A stretch of DNA of 64,000 nucleotides from an uncultured bacterium (lineage in GTDB: Bacteria; Acidobacteriota; Thermoanaerobaculia; Thermoanaerobaculales; Thermoanaerobaculaceae), in NCBI GenBank assembly GCA_937924755.1, contig CALEVZ010000011.1, positions 51,530 to 115,529 on the forward strand, written 5' to 3'. Below, one piece after another: positions 17,876-26,019 of the stretch (position 1 is its first letter; every line of letters begins with the position of its first letter). The position numbers were made by a program, and so were the translations under genes. The notes beneath the pieces were generated by a model. That model was not told the DNA's origin. It searched no databases and saw only the letters and a list, made by a program, of their open reading frames with translations.

Positions 17876-18822
17876 AGGGCGTCCGCATTCGCCCCTTCGC
17901 GCCGGGGGACGAGGTGGGGATCAACGCCTCTTTCAATCGCGCCTTCGGCCTGGAGAGGACCCTGGCCGACTGGTACTGGAAGTTCCCCGCCGCTCCACCG
18001 GGCCGATGGGTGTGGGTGGCGGCCACCGACGATGGACGCATCCTGGCGCATTACGCCGCCGTGCCAGTGACCGTGCAGATCGATGGCGTCACCGTGCTGG
18101 CGGGGCAGGGGGTGGACGCCTTCGCCGCTTTCGAGGTCCAGGGAACGGGGCTGTACACCCGCACTGTCGAAGCCTTCTACGCGGCCTGTGGGGGGTCCCA
18201 GGGGCTGGCAATTTCGTACGTTCTCCCCGGCCCCCGGTCGGCGCGCATCTTCGCCGATCGCCTCGGCTTCGAACTCCTCGGCGAGCCCGGGCTGTGGCGG
18301 CGTTCCCCGAGTCGCCGCGCCGCCCTCTGTACGGGCCACCAGGTGGTGGAAGCGGACCCCGATACCCGGGCCGACGCCCTGTGGGCCGCCGCCGCGGACC
18401 GCTACCCGGTGGCGGCGGTGCGCGACGCGGCGTGGCTCAAGCGCCGTTTCACCGGCCGACCCGAGGTGCGCTACTTGCACCTGGCGGCGCTGCGCCGGGG
18501 CCATGTCCACGCCTGGGCGGTGGCGCGGGTGGAAGAACGCCGGGTGGCCTGGGCCGAACTGGTGTGGGACGGCGTCCGCCGGGGGGCCCTGGCTGCCCTT
18601 GACCGCGCCCTGGTGGGTCTTGCCCGCCGCGCCAAGGTCAATACTCTGGAGCTGTGGCTGGAGGGGGACGAGGCGGCAGCAGCGGTGCTGCGGCGCCTGG
18701 GGTGGCGGCGAGGACCACAGACGGCGGCCATGGTCCTGATGGCCCGTTCCTTCACCCCAGCGGTGGACACCGGCGCTTTGCGTCGCCTCTACCTCACCAT
18801 GGGTGATGCGGACCTGGTGTGA
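17860..18822 (+). CDS. GNAT-fold acyltransferase-like protein
   Basis: The 320-residue product looks like a tandem GNAT protein. An N-terminal domain begins RIRPFAPGDEVGINASFNRAF, with ADWYWKFP and GRILAHYAAVPV at about 30-70; a second acetyltransferase-like half ends LELWLEGDEAAAAVLRRLGW. Proteins of this shape in polysaccharide clusters transfer acyl or aminoacyl groups to sugars or lipids, but the substrate is unknown. Start GTG 17860 overlaps the ABC gene by 16 bp and has GGAG upstream. Position between the ABC ATPase and a YfhO-like protein supports an envelope-glycan role (inference). Confidence 0.65.
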   Translation: MDDRLKGVRIRPFAPGDEVGINASFNRAFGLERTLADWYWKFPAAPPGRWVWVAATDDGRILAHYAAVPVTVQIDGVTVLAGQGVDAFAAFEVQGTGLYTRTVEAFYAACGGSQGLAISYVLPGPRSARIFADRLGFELLGEPGLWRRSPSRRAALCTGHQVVEADPDTRADALWAAAADRYPVAAVRDAAWLKRRFTGRPEVRYLHLAALRRGHVHAWAVARVEERRVAWAELVWDGVRRGALAALDRALVGLARRAKVNTLELWLEGDEAAAAVLRRLGWRRGPQTAAMVLMARSFTPAVDTGALRRLYLTMGDADLV

Positions 18823-21092
18823 ACACAGACCTTGCCACCTTCGCCTGGGCGCTCCTGCCCCTTGCCGCCCTGCACCTGGCCGTGAGACGCCGGCGGGCGC
18901 TGCTACTGACCCTGCTGGTGGTGGATTTGGGGGTGGCAGCGTTGCTGGGTCGCGTGGTTCTGACCGGCCACCAGGTGGGGGCGGGGGTGCCGGGCGCGCA
19001 GGCGTGGGGAACTCCCGCCACGGCCAAGGGGTCGCCCGAGCAGACGGATCTGCCCCTGCAGTTCCACGTCTGGTGGGAGGAAGTACGGCGCCTGGTGCGG
19101 GCCGAAGCTCCCCCATGGATCAGCGATCGCATCGGTGGTGGTACCGGCCTGTACGCCCACGGCCAAACCGGGCTGCCCTTTCCCCTCCATGTGCCGGTGT
19201 GGGTACTGGGAGCGGAGCGCGGCACGGTGGTCATGATGATTTGGAAGCTGGTGCTGGGCGGCCTGGGGGCGGCGACGTTCATGGCCCGGCTGGGCGCCCG
19301 GCCAGCGGCAGTGGTGGCGGCGGGAGCCGGATGGGCGTTCAACCTTTATGCCCTCTCTTGGTTGGTGGTGCCCCTGGCCTGGGTGGTGGCCGCCAGTGGC
19401 TGGGTGGCGTGGGCGCTGCTGGGAGCGCTGCGTGGCCGTCGACAGGCGGGGGGAATGCTGGCGCTAGTCCTGGGGGTGCTGTGCGGCTGGTCGGTGCATC
19501 CGGAAAGCGCGGTCTTTCTCCTGGGGGCCGCCATCGTCCTGGGCCTGCCCCTCGCCTGGGGTCGCCGCCGTCGGGTGGCGCGGCTCGTCCCGCCGCTGGC
19601 CTTGACCTTGGCAGTGGCCGGGGTGGGGGCGTTGCCCACCCTGGCGGCGGTCGCCGACTCCTCGAAGCTCGCGGGTTCGCGAGAGATCCCCCTCTACCCC
19701 TTCCCCTGGCTGACGCCTGAGGTGCAGGTACACCTGCTCGCCCAGGCGCTGGTGCCGTGGAGAGATGGCCACCCCGCCGACGGCAGCTGGCGCTTCGAGT
19801 TCCCCGCCGCACCCTTTGCCACCTCGGCGGGGACCGTCCCGCTGGCACTTCTCCTGGCAGGCGGGGTGCGGCGACGGCACCGGCGCGTTGCCCTCGGCCT
19901 GGTCGCGGTCGCCGCAATGGCTGGAATCCTGGAGTTCCAGCCGCCCGTCGTCACACCCCTCCTGGCCGCCGTGCCCGGCCTGGCGGCGATGACCTGGGTG
20001 CGGGCTGCGTTCCTGTTGCCGTTTTCCCTCATCCTCCTGGGTGCGCTGGGTCTGGACGCGTGGCTCAGGAGACCGCGGCCGGCGCGCCTGGCGGTGGCCG
20101 CTGGCGCCGTGCAGGCGGTGGTCCTGCTGGCGGCGCTGCTGCCGCCCCGCCCGCCTCTCCACCCGGCGGCGATGCGCACGCTGCTCGCCCCGGCCGCGGT
20201 GGCGGGGCTTTCTTCATGGCTGGGTGCGGCGCGGGGAGCCGCTGTGCCGGTTCTGGTGGCTGCCGAAGCGGTGGCGCAAGGGTGGGAGGTGCTGCCGGGC
20301 ATTGCGCGCCGATCGCCGAAGGGCGAGGCGCTGGAAACGTTGCTGGAGCTGGCGCGGGGCTCGGAGGCCCGCGTGCTCGGCCTGGGACCGGCGCTGCCGG
20401 CCAACACCGCGGCGCGGTGGGGCCTGGCCGACCTGCGCGCCCACGACCCGGTGCGCCCCCGCGCCCTGGCGCGCCTGCATGCGGCGCTGGGGGCGCAGGG
20501 AATGGACCTTTCCGGCGACGTGACCCGTCCCTGGGCGGGGCTGGCGGGGGCGTGGGGGGTGCAGTGGCTGGCGACACCCCCCGACGGTCTACCGACAGCG
20601 CAGGCCGACGGGTGGGTGCCGGTGTGGCGCGGGAGCGGGGGCTGCGTGTATGGGAACCCGCGGGTGCTGCCCGTGGCTAGACTCGCCCGCCGGGCGATCG
20701 CGCCCCCCGGGGACGCCGGGGCAGGCGCCTGGGAGGGGGTGGACTTCGCCACCACGGCCGTGGTGGAGGGCTCGCTGCCGGCACTGGGGGGCGAGGGGAC
20801 TCTACAGGTGGTGGAACAGCGCCCGCACCGCTGGCGAGTGAGAGTGCAGGCGAGGGGGGACGTGCTGGCGGTCCTCCACGTTCCACGAACGGTTGGGTGG
20901 AGCGTCCGCGTCGATGACCGCCCGGCGGCGATGGTTACGGCCAACCTGGCGGGCATGGGCGTGGTAGTCCCGGCAGGGGAGCACCAGGTGGAGTGGCGCT
21001 ATTCGCCGCCCGGGCTGGCGGCGGGAGCCCTGCTCACCGTGGTGGGGCTGGCGGGCTGCCTGGGGCTCGCCCTGTCGCGGAGGCGGCAGTGA
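18819..21092 (+). CDS. YfhO-like multi-pass membrane protein
   Basis: This 757-residue inner-membrane protein has about 12 hydrophobic helices in residues 1-460, followed by a long soluble C-terminal portion and a final helix (about 725-745). The N-terminal extracytoplasmic loop with PWISDRIGGGTGLYAHGQTGLPFPLH resembles the GT-C-like YfhO family, in which a homologous loop (DPxxGxPLxANPQ type) is conserved. Related proteins glycosylate lipoteichoic acid in Firmicutes; activity here is unproven. The C-terminal beta-rich part (HVPRTVGWSVRVDDRPA) is typical of YfhO tails. Start GTG 18819 overlaps the upstream stop by 4 bp. Confidence 0.7.
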   Translation: MNTDLATFAWALLPLAALHLAVRRRRALLLTLLVVDLGVAALLGRVVLTGHQVGAGVPGAQAWGTPATAKGSPEQTDLPLQFHVWWEEVRRLVRAEAPPWISDRIGGGTGLYAHGQTGLPFPLHVPVWVLGAERGTVVMMIWKLVLGGLGAATFMARLGARPAAVVAAGAGWAFNLYALSWLVVPLAWVVAASGWVAWALLGALRGRRQAGGMLALVLGVLCGWSVHPESAVFLLGAAIVLGLPLAWGRRRRVARLVPPLALTLAVAGVGALPTLAAVADSSKLAGSREIPLYPFPWLTPEVQVHLLAQALVPWRDGHPADGSWRFEFPAAPFATSAGTVPLALLLAGGVRRRHRRVALGLVAVAAMAGILEFQPPVVTPLLAAVPGLAAMTWVRAAFLLPFSLILLGALGLDAWLRRPRPARLAVAAGAVQAVVLLAALLPPRPPLHPAAMRTLLAPAAVAGLSSWLGAARGAAVPVLVAAEAVAQGWEVLPGIARRSPKGEALETLLELARGSEARVLGLGPALPANTAARWGLADLRAHDPVRPRALARLHAALGAQGMDLSGDVTRPWAGLAGAWGVQWLATPPDGLPTAQADGWVPVWRGSGGCVYGNPRVLPVARLARRAIAPPGDAGAGAWEGVDFATTAVVEGSLPALGGEGTLQVVEQRPHRWRVRVQARGDVLAVLHVPRTVGWSVRVDDRPAAMVTANLAGMGVVVPAGEHQVEWRYSPPGLAAGALLTVVGLAGCLGLALSRRRQ

Positions 21093-21856
21093 GACGCCGG
21101 CTCCCCCTGGAAAACGAACTGGTGCCGTTTGTCCCCGGCTTTCCACCCGGCGCCCGTTGGCTGGTGCTGGCACCCCACCCTGACGACGAGGTGCTCGGCC
21201 CGGGGGCCGCCCTGGCGATGGCCGTCCGAGCGGGAGTCGAGGTCAACGTGGTGGTGCTGACCGACGGTGCGGCGCAGGGGGAGGCCAGCGTGCGCGCCGC
21301 CGAGGCCCGCGCCGCTGCGGCGGTCCTGGGGATACCCGAACCGCAGCTGTGGGGGCTTGCCGACCGCTCCCTGCAGCCGCACGACCCGCAGCTGGGCCGT
21401 CTCCTACGCCTGAAGATCCAGGACAGCGCCGCCGACACCCTTCTCCTTCCCTCCCCGGTGGAGTTGCACCCCGACCACCGGGCGGTGGCGCTGGCGGTGC
21501 AGCGGGCGCTGCGTCGCCTCACCTGGTGGGGTGTGCGGCGACGGGGCCCGCAGTACGTGGTGTGCTATGAGGTGTCGGCCGCGCTGTTACCGAATCTGCT
21601 GGTGGCCGCCGACGAGGGGTGGGAGGCCAAGCGCGCCGCCGCCGCCCGCTACGCCAGCCAGCTGGCGGTGTGGCCGTACCTGGAGGTGGCGGAGGGCCTG
21701 GGCGCCTTCCGCGCCTTGACGCTGCCCGGGACCCGGCGGGCGGAGGCGTTTCACCTCACCCCCGCAGGCAAGGTGGTGCAGTGGTCGGCGCGGGCGTGGG
21801 CGGCGTCCATGGGCTCGCCGGGGTGCGTGCGGTGGCGTCCTGTGGAGGGGACGTAA
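21089..21856 (+). CDS. PIG-L family zinc deacetylase
   Basis: This predicted zinc-dependent N-acetylhexosamine deacetylase is related to PIG-L, MshB and BshB. The metal/catalytic motif PHPDDE is at 29-34 and the second metal motif HPDH is near 129-132, both as expected. It has 255 residues, starts at GTG 21089 overlapping the previous stop (GTGA) and is the last of the coupled four-gene run. In this setting it could deacetylate an amino sugar of the exported glycan or its lipid carrier. Confidence 0.85.
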   Translation: MRRRLPLENELVPFVPGFPPGARWLVLAPHPDDEVLGPGAALAMAVRAGVEVNVVVLTDGAAQGEASVRAAEARAAAAVLGIPEPQLWGLADRSLQPHDPQLGRLLRLKIQDSAADTLLLPSPVELHPDHRAVALAVQRALRRLTWWGVRRRGPQYVVCYEVSAALLPNLLVAADEGWEAKRAAAARYASQLAVWPYLEVAEGLGAFRALTLPGTRRAEAFHLTPAGKVVQWSARAWAASMGSPGCVRWRPVEGT

Positions 21857-21933
21857 GACACCCCTGGATTGCGCATGTCCGCAGGAGGAGCCGGCACCGA
21901 TCTTGCTTAATGGGGCAATGGAGGCGTCGGACC

Positions 21934-22791
21934 ATGCGTCTTCGAAGGGTTCTCATCGTCTTTGTTTTCGCTCTGGCGGCGCTGGCCTCGGCGGCCCTCG
22001 CCTCGTCGCCCCGGGTGCGCGTTCACCTGGGCCTAGGGTGGTGGTGGGGACCGCTGTGGGCGCCCGAGTTGGTAGCCGCCAGGGGCTCCTCATGGACGGT
22101 GGTGGACACCGATGTGTCCCCGGAACACGCGCTGGTCTACCTGGACGGCAAGCTCATCGGCACCGCCGACGACTTCGACGGATTCCCAGATTACCTGTAC
22201 CTGCGCCCCCCTGGCCGCTACGAGTTGGAGTTCCGTTTAGGGGGGTACGAAAGCTTCACCATCGCCATCGATGCGGTCGAGAATCACTTCGTCCCCATCA
22301 ACACCAAGCTCCAGCGCAAGCCGGGGGAGCGGCGGGGAGCCTGGTATGAGCGACCCGCTGGACTCCCGGTGGCGCGGGCGTTCGAGAAGGACCGACCGGT
22401 GGAACCGACGGTGGAAGAGCCCGCAGGCCCGGTTCGCCGCCGGAATGCCCCTCGCCCTGACCCCGGCCTGCGCCGCGAGCTGACTCGTCCACCCGAACCC
22501 CGGTCGGAGGAGACCACCGCCGTGCTGGTGCTCTCGGTCGCGCCGGACTTCGCCGCGGTGTACCTGGATGGGCGCTTTATCGGGACTGCCGCAGAGCTGG
22601 CTCGGCTGGAGCGCGGCCTTGCCGTCACCCCTGGCCCTCACGTGGTGGAGGTGCTGGCTCCGGGATTCCACCCCCGCCGGCTGGCCATCGAGCTCGAGGA
22701 AGGGGCGCAACAGCAGGTGGTGATCGAGCTGGACAAGGAGCCGGGCGGGGGGGCTGGACAAAACCGAACCGGGGTTCTATACTTTCGTTAG
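21934..22791 (+). CDS. Secreted protein with two PEGA domains
   Basis: This 285-residue protein has a signal peptide (about 1-26). Two PEGA-type beta domains follow, one at about 50-115 (VSPEHALVYLDGKLIGTADDF, RPPGRYELEFRLGGY) and one at about 190-270 (VAPDFAAVYLDGRFIGTAAEL, TPGPHVVEVLAPGF), joined by a charged proline-rich linker. PEGA domains occur in surface-associated and signalling proteins of Gram-negative bacteria; the precise role is unknown. ATG 21934 follows GGAGG at 9 nt; an upstream ATG at 21910 is in frame but lacks a good ribosome site. Confidence 0.75.
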   Translation: MRLRRVLIVFVFALAALASAALASSPRVRVHLGLGWWWGPLWAPELVAARGSSWTVVDTDVSPEHALVYLDGKLIGTADDFDGFPDYLYLRPPGRYELEFRLGGYESFTIAIDAVENHFVPINTKLQRKPGERRGAWYERPAGLPVARAFEKDRPVEPTVEEPAGPVRRRNAPRPDPGLRRELTRPPEPRSEETTAVLVLSVAPDFAAVYLDGRFIGTAAELARLERGLAVTPGPHVVEVLAPGFHPRRLAIELEEGAQQQVVIELDKEPGGGAGQNRTGVLYFR

Positions 22792-22933
22792 ACCGTGGAA
22801 AAGGGAGGGCGGCGGTCAAGCATCCACTCTTGCAAACCAATCAACTTTGGCCTACCACGTGAAGTTCCTCTTTGATCCCACCAAAAAGGCCATTCTGAAA
22901 TGACTTGAGTGACCGACCTCCCGCTTCTTTCCC

Positions 22934-22967
22934 ATGCCGCCGGCAGCGACCGGCGGCATTCTTTCTT
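22934..22967 (+). terminator. Rho-independent terminator after the PEGA gene
   Basis: ATGCCGCCGG / CCGGCGGCAT (10-bp perfect stem, loop CAGCGA) is followed by TCTTTCTT. Confidence 0.75.
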
Positions 22968-22988
22968 CTCGGGGGGTCCGGTCGCCCC
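22965..22988 (+). repeat. 24-bp direct repeat, copy 1
   Basis: CTTCTCGGGGGGTCCGGTC followed by GCCCC. Copy 2 differs at one base. A hairpin sits immediately upstream of this copy. Confidence 0.7.
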
Positions 22989-23216
22989 CCGCGCCACCTC
23001 CGCGCCCTCGACCCGGCTCCCTTAAACTGGGGGCTCCGCTCTCCACCCACCCTCTCCCCTCGCTCCAGCCCCCAGACCCCACACTCCGGGGAGCCGAGCT
23101 CCCCTCCGCTCGCCCCCTCGGCGCGGCGGCACAGCCCCGCGCACCTCGCCCCTCACCTCCACCACCCCCCACCCGCCCCACCTCCCGGCCCCCGCGAACC
23201 CAAAGCGTCGCAGACG

Positions 23217-23240
23217 CTTCTCGGGGGGTCCGGTCACCCC
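23217..23240 (+). repeat. 24-bp direct repeat, copy 2
   Basis: Matches 22965-22988 except one base. Also preceded by a hairpin (AAGCGTC-GCA-GACGCTT, 23203-23219). Confidence 0.7.
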
Positions 23241-23357
23241 TTCCTGCCGGCTCGGCAAATTGCCGATTCGTCGCCACCCGCTGGCGCCCGGGGTCCGGCT
23301 ATCCCGGTACGCCCTTTTCTCATCGTTGGTTGAAGTTTCGATGAAGACGACCCCGAC

Positions 23358-24245
23358 TTAAGGGCGCTTTGCCCACAGATTGGCAAACCAGGTGGGGGGC
23401 AGTGCGTCCACCCGCCGATTTGCCAAGAAGGCAGCGAGGGGCTCGGCCGTCCCCTCCTGCTCATCGATGACCGTGACGCTGAAGCCCATCTCGGTGAGGG
23501 CGCGGGGGAGCTCGAGGGCCTCCCTGCCGGCAGCGCCCAGGCAGACTGGGTTCCACTCGATGACCATGGCCATGGCGGGGCTGGCTGCCAGTATCTCGCT
23601 CATGCCGGCCAGCACGTCCAGTTCCGCCCCTTCCACGTCCACCTTGATGAGGTGAGCAGGTCCGGTGAGCAGGGCATCCAGCGGGGTCACATCCACGGCG
23701 ATTCGTTCCACCGTCGAAGCCAACGGGTGGTCGTAGAGGGAATTGGTGTCGCCGAGCTGGGTGAGCGCGAGGGCCCTCCTGCCACTGCTGGCACCGGCGG
23801 CTTTGGCGTGGACAGTGACGTTGCCGGCGCGGTGGCGCTCGAGATTGGCCCGTAGCAGGGCGAGGTTGGCCGGTGCCGGCTCCACGGCGTGGACCTCGCC
23901 GCCGGGCCGCACCAGCCCGGAAAACAGCAAGGTGTAGTAGCCAACATGGGCTCCCACATCCAAAGCCACCATACCAGGCCTCAGGTACCGTCGCACGCGA
24001 TCGGTGGTCAGGCAATCGAAGCCTCGCTGGGCCAGTGGCGCGAAGAATACGGCCGGGAACAGCAGGGTAACACCGTTGATGCGGGCCAGGCCGACGGTGG
24101 ACCGGGGCCGGTAAATGCGGCGAAACAGGGTGCGTTGCAGGATCAGGGGCGGATAATCGCTTCGCAACAGGGTGTCGGCGCCCAGGAGGCGGGCCACCCG
24201 CCACCAGGTGCGCACGCCGCGGTGGGGAAGACGGACGGGAATCAA
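23358..24245 (-). CDS. FkbM family SAM-dependent methyltransferase
   Basis: This predicted O-methyltransferase acts on a sugar or other small molecule. The 295-residue product has the FkbM core: ALDVGAHVGYYTLLFSGLV (SAM-binding motif I, about 93-111), VHAVEPAPANLALLRANL (motif II), LIKVDVEGAELDVLAGM (family hallmark) and VIEWNP. The start appears to be TTG 24245, overlapping the holB stop (TTGA). It is the third gene of a tmk-holB-fkbM transcript; the function fits the glycan cluster on the other side more than the replication genes it is coupled to. Confidence 0.85.
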   Translation of the reverse strand: MIPVRLPHRGVRTWWRVARLLGADTLLRSDYPPLILQRTLFRRIYRPRSTVGLARINGVTLLFPAVFFAPLAQRGFDCLTTDRVRRYLRPGMVALDVGAHVGYYTLLFSGLVRPGGEVHAVEPAPANLALLRANLERHRAGNVTVHAKAAGASSGRRALALTQLGDTNSLYDHPLASTVERIAVDVTPLDALLTGPAHLIKVDVEGAELDVLAGMSEILAASPAMAMVIEWNPVCLGAAGREALELPRALTEMGFSVTVIDEQEGTAEPLAAFLANRRVDALPPTWFANLWAKRP

Positions 24246-25228
24246 TCCAGCGCCGCCAGACGGCCCGCCGCCACGGAGTCCAGGCCGATGTTAAGCGCCG
24301 TTGCCACTCGCTGGGAGCTGAGGAGGACCGCCGCGGCCTTCAGGAGGTTCTCGGCATCGTCGCGGGGGCGAGCAGCGAGCGTGGCGACGATGGCCGCGAG
24401 CAGCGGCACGACGGTTTCCATGTGCTTCAGCCGCCGAGCCAGAACGCTCACGGCGACACCATCACCCCTGAGGACCATGGCCACCAGCTCGACCAGCTCG
24501 GTGATGTCGGCCCCCCGAAGGCCGAGGGCGACGCCGAGGTCACCCCCGACGGCGGCGAGCTGCGCCCGCGCCTGCTCAGGGGAAAGGGCGGCGATGGCCG
24601 CCAGAAGTGCGGTCGCTTCGTCGAGACTCGGCGGCGGGACGCGAACCTGGACGGCGCGGGAGACGATGGTGGGAAGCACGTGCCGGGGGTTGGCGGCGAG
24701 GGCCAAGACGACGACGCTGGGCGGGGGCTCCTCCAGGGACTTGAGCAGCGCTGCCGCCGCCTCAACCCCCAGGGGGGGAGTGTGCACACTATCCAGAATG
24801 ACCACCCGGCGAGCCCCCTCGTAGGGGCGGCGGTCGAGGGTGGCGATGAGGTCGCGCACATCGTCGATGGAGATCGTCTTCTTGCGCTGGCCGCCGTCGT
24901 CCTCATCGTCGCCCTCCTCGCCGCGCCGCTGGGTGGCGGAGCGGGGCTGCAGCAGGTGCACGTCGGGGTGAAGGCCCCGCCGCGCCCGGTCGCAGGATCG
25001 GCACGAGCACAGCTGCCGAGGCTTTGAGCGGCAGACCAAGGCAGCGGCCAATTCCATCGCCAGCGCCTCGCGGCCCAGCCCTGGCTCACCTACCAGCAGC
25101 AGCGTCGCCGGCAGTGCGCCGGCGTGCGCCAGCTCGAGACAGCGCACCCACAGGCGCCGGAGCTTCGGCCAGCCGAACGGGAGTTCGAGTATCGGCGGCG
25201 GATAGGGCGGCGGCGGGGTGTGGTTCAC
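24242..25228 (-). CDS. holB: DNA polymerase III delta' subunit (clamp loader)
   Basis: The delta' subunit is the stator of the clamp loader that places the sliding clamp on DNA. The 328-residue product has LLVGEPGLGREALA, a P-loop lacking the catalytic Lys as usual for delta', and a four-Cys zinc module (C-S-K-P-R-Q-L-C-S-C-R-S-C context). ISIDDVRDLI, ILDSVHTPPLGVEAAAALLKSLEEPP and the sensor 1/SRC region TIVSRAVQVRV follow. An acidic insert (EEGDDEDDGG, about 104-113) is unusual. GTG 25228 overlaps the tmk stop (GTGA), the standard tmk-holB arrangement. Confidence 0.9.
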   Translation of the reverse strand: MNHTPPPPYPPPILELPFGWPKLRRLWVRCLELAHAGALPATLLLVGEPGLGREALAMELAAALVCRSKPRQLCSCRSCDRARRGLHPDVHLLQPRSATQRRGEEGDDEDDGGQRKKTISIDDVRDLIATLDRRPYEGARRVVILDSVHTPPLGVEAAAALLKSLEEPPPSVVVLALAANPRHVLPTIVSRAVQVRVPPPSLDEATALLAAIAALSPEQARAQLAAVGGDLGVALGLRGADITELVELVAMVLRGDGVAVSVLARRLKHMETVVPLLAAIVATLAARPRDDAENLLKAAAVLLSSQRVATALNIGLDSVAAGRLAALD

Positions 25229-25857
25229 GGCACCAGTCCGGCGAGGGCCGCCAGCACGCGGACATGTACCTCCTCCGCGGGCCCACGAGCATCCACCAGG
25301 CGCACGCGCCGGGGATGGCGCGTCGCCAGGTCGCGGTAGCCGTTTGCCACGGCGCGGTGAAAGGCGTCGTCCTCATCTTCGAAGCGGCGGGTGGCGGCGG
25401 TGGTGGTCGAGCGCGAGCGCGCTCTTTCGAGGCCCACCTCCACCGGCAGGTCGAGGACGAGGGTGCGGTCGGGCTCGACGCCGGCGCACGCCAGCCGGTT
25501 GAGCTGCTCTACCATCGGAATGCCCAGGCCGCGCGCCACTCCCTGATAGACCACCGAGGAGTCGGCAAAACGATCGGCGATGACCGTCCTGCCAGCCTCC
25601 AGGGCCGGCAGGATGACCCTGTCCACCAGGTGCGCCCGGGCGGCCTCCAGGAGGAACAGCTCCGCCCTCGCCGTGGGGTCGCTCGCGGGGTCCAAAAGGA
25701 CGTCGCGCAAGCGCTCGCCCAGGGCCGTGCCCCCGGGTTCTCGGATGGCCATGGCTGCGATTCCTCGGCGCTGCAAGTGCGCCACCAGCAGCGCCACTTG
25801 GGTTGACTTCCCACTCCCCTCGATCCCCTCGAAGGAAATCAGACACCTTTGCCGCAC
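25225..25857 (-). CDS. tmk: Thymidylate kinase
   Basis: It phosphorylates dTMP to dTDP for DNA synthesis. The 210-residue product carries the P-loop FEGIEGSGKST (9-19), REPGGTALGE (dTMP site), ADRFADSSVVYQG (DR(Y/F) motif) and a LID region with Arg residues (ERARSRSTTTAATRRFE). GTG 25857 has the near-consensus -10 TACAAT 6 nt upstream and no ribosome site, so the mRNA should be leaderless. Head of the tmk-holB-fkbM operon, divergent from the phosphatase gene at 26020. Confidence 0.93.
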   Translation of the reverse strand: MRQRCLISFEGIEGSGKSTQVALLVAHLQRRGIAAMAIREPGGTALGERLRDVLLDPASDPTARAELFLLEAARAHLVDRVILPALEAGRTVIADRFADSSVVYQGVARGLGIPMVEQLNRLACAGVEPDRTLVLDLPVEVGLERARSRSTTTAATRRFEDEDDAFHRAVANGYRDLATRHPRRVRLVDARGPAEEVHVRVLAALAGLVP

Positions 25858-25863
25858 TCTTTA

Positions 25864-25869
25864 ATTGTA
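25864..25869 (-). promoter_or_regulatory. -10 element TACAAT for tmk, leaderless
   Basis: TACAAT lies 6 nt before GTG 25857; no clear -35 is seen. Confidence 0.55.
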
Positions 25870-26007
25870 GCGGCAACACGCTGAGTACCTGGTACTGATA
25901 ATTTTGCTAATTTCTGGTGGGAGTGGAAACCTCAAGGTCAGAAGCTGAGTCGGCCCAGGCGCGGCGCCAACGCCAGCCGCCCAGCAACCGCCCTCGTCCG
26001 GGGTGCG

Positions 26008-26013
26008 TACACT
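26008..26013 (+). promoter_or_regulatory. -10 element TACACT for the PDZ-phosphatase gene, leaderless
   Basis: TACACT ends 6 nt before GTG 26020. The tmk -10 is only about 140 bp away and divergent. Confidence 0.5.
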
Positions 26014-26019
26014 ATCCCT

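Larger units (their letters stand above)
22792..23357. other. Non-coding stretch with a terminator and a C-rich tract between direct repeats
   Basis: 22792-22933 is comparatively AT-rich and lacks an ORF; with the following hairpin it could be a 3' UTR or a small RNA. From 22971 to about 23240 the plus strand is very rich in C with almost no coding-like periodicity, bounded by two copies of a 24-bp repeat. A small palindrome (CGGCAAATTGCCG) lies near 23252. Confidence 0.55.

Noticed and set aside
22800..22930. Horizontal island or phage remnant suggested by the lower GC
   Set aside because: The stretch is short and carries no integrase, att-like repeat or foreign gene.
22852..23344. Proline/arginine-rich frames on both strands
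   Set aside because: They reflect the C-rich tract; no start signals and no conserved motif.
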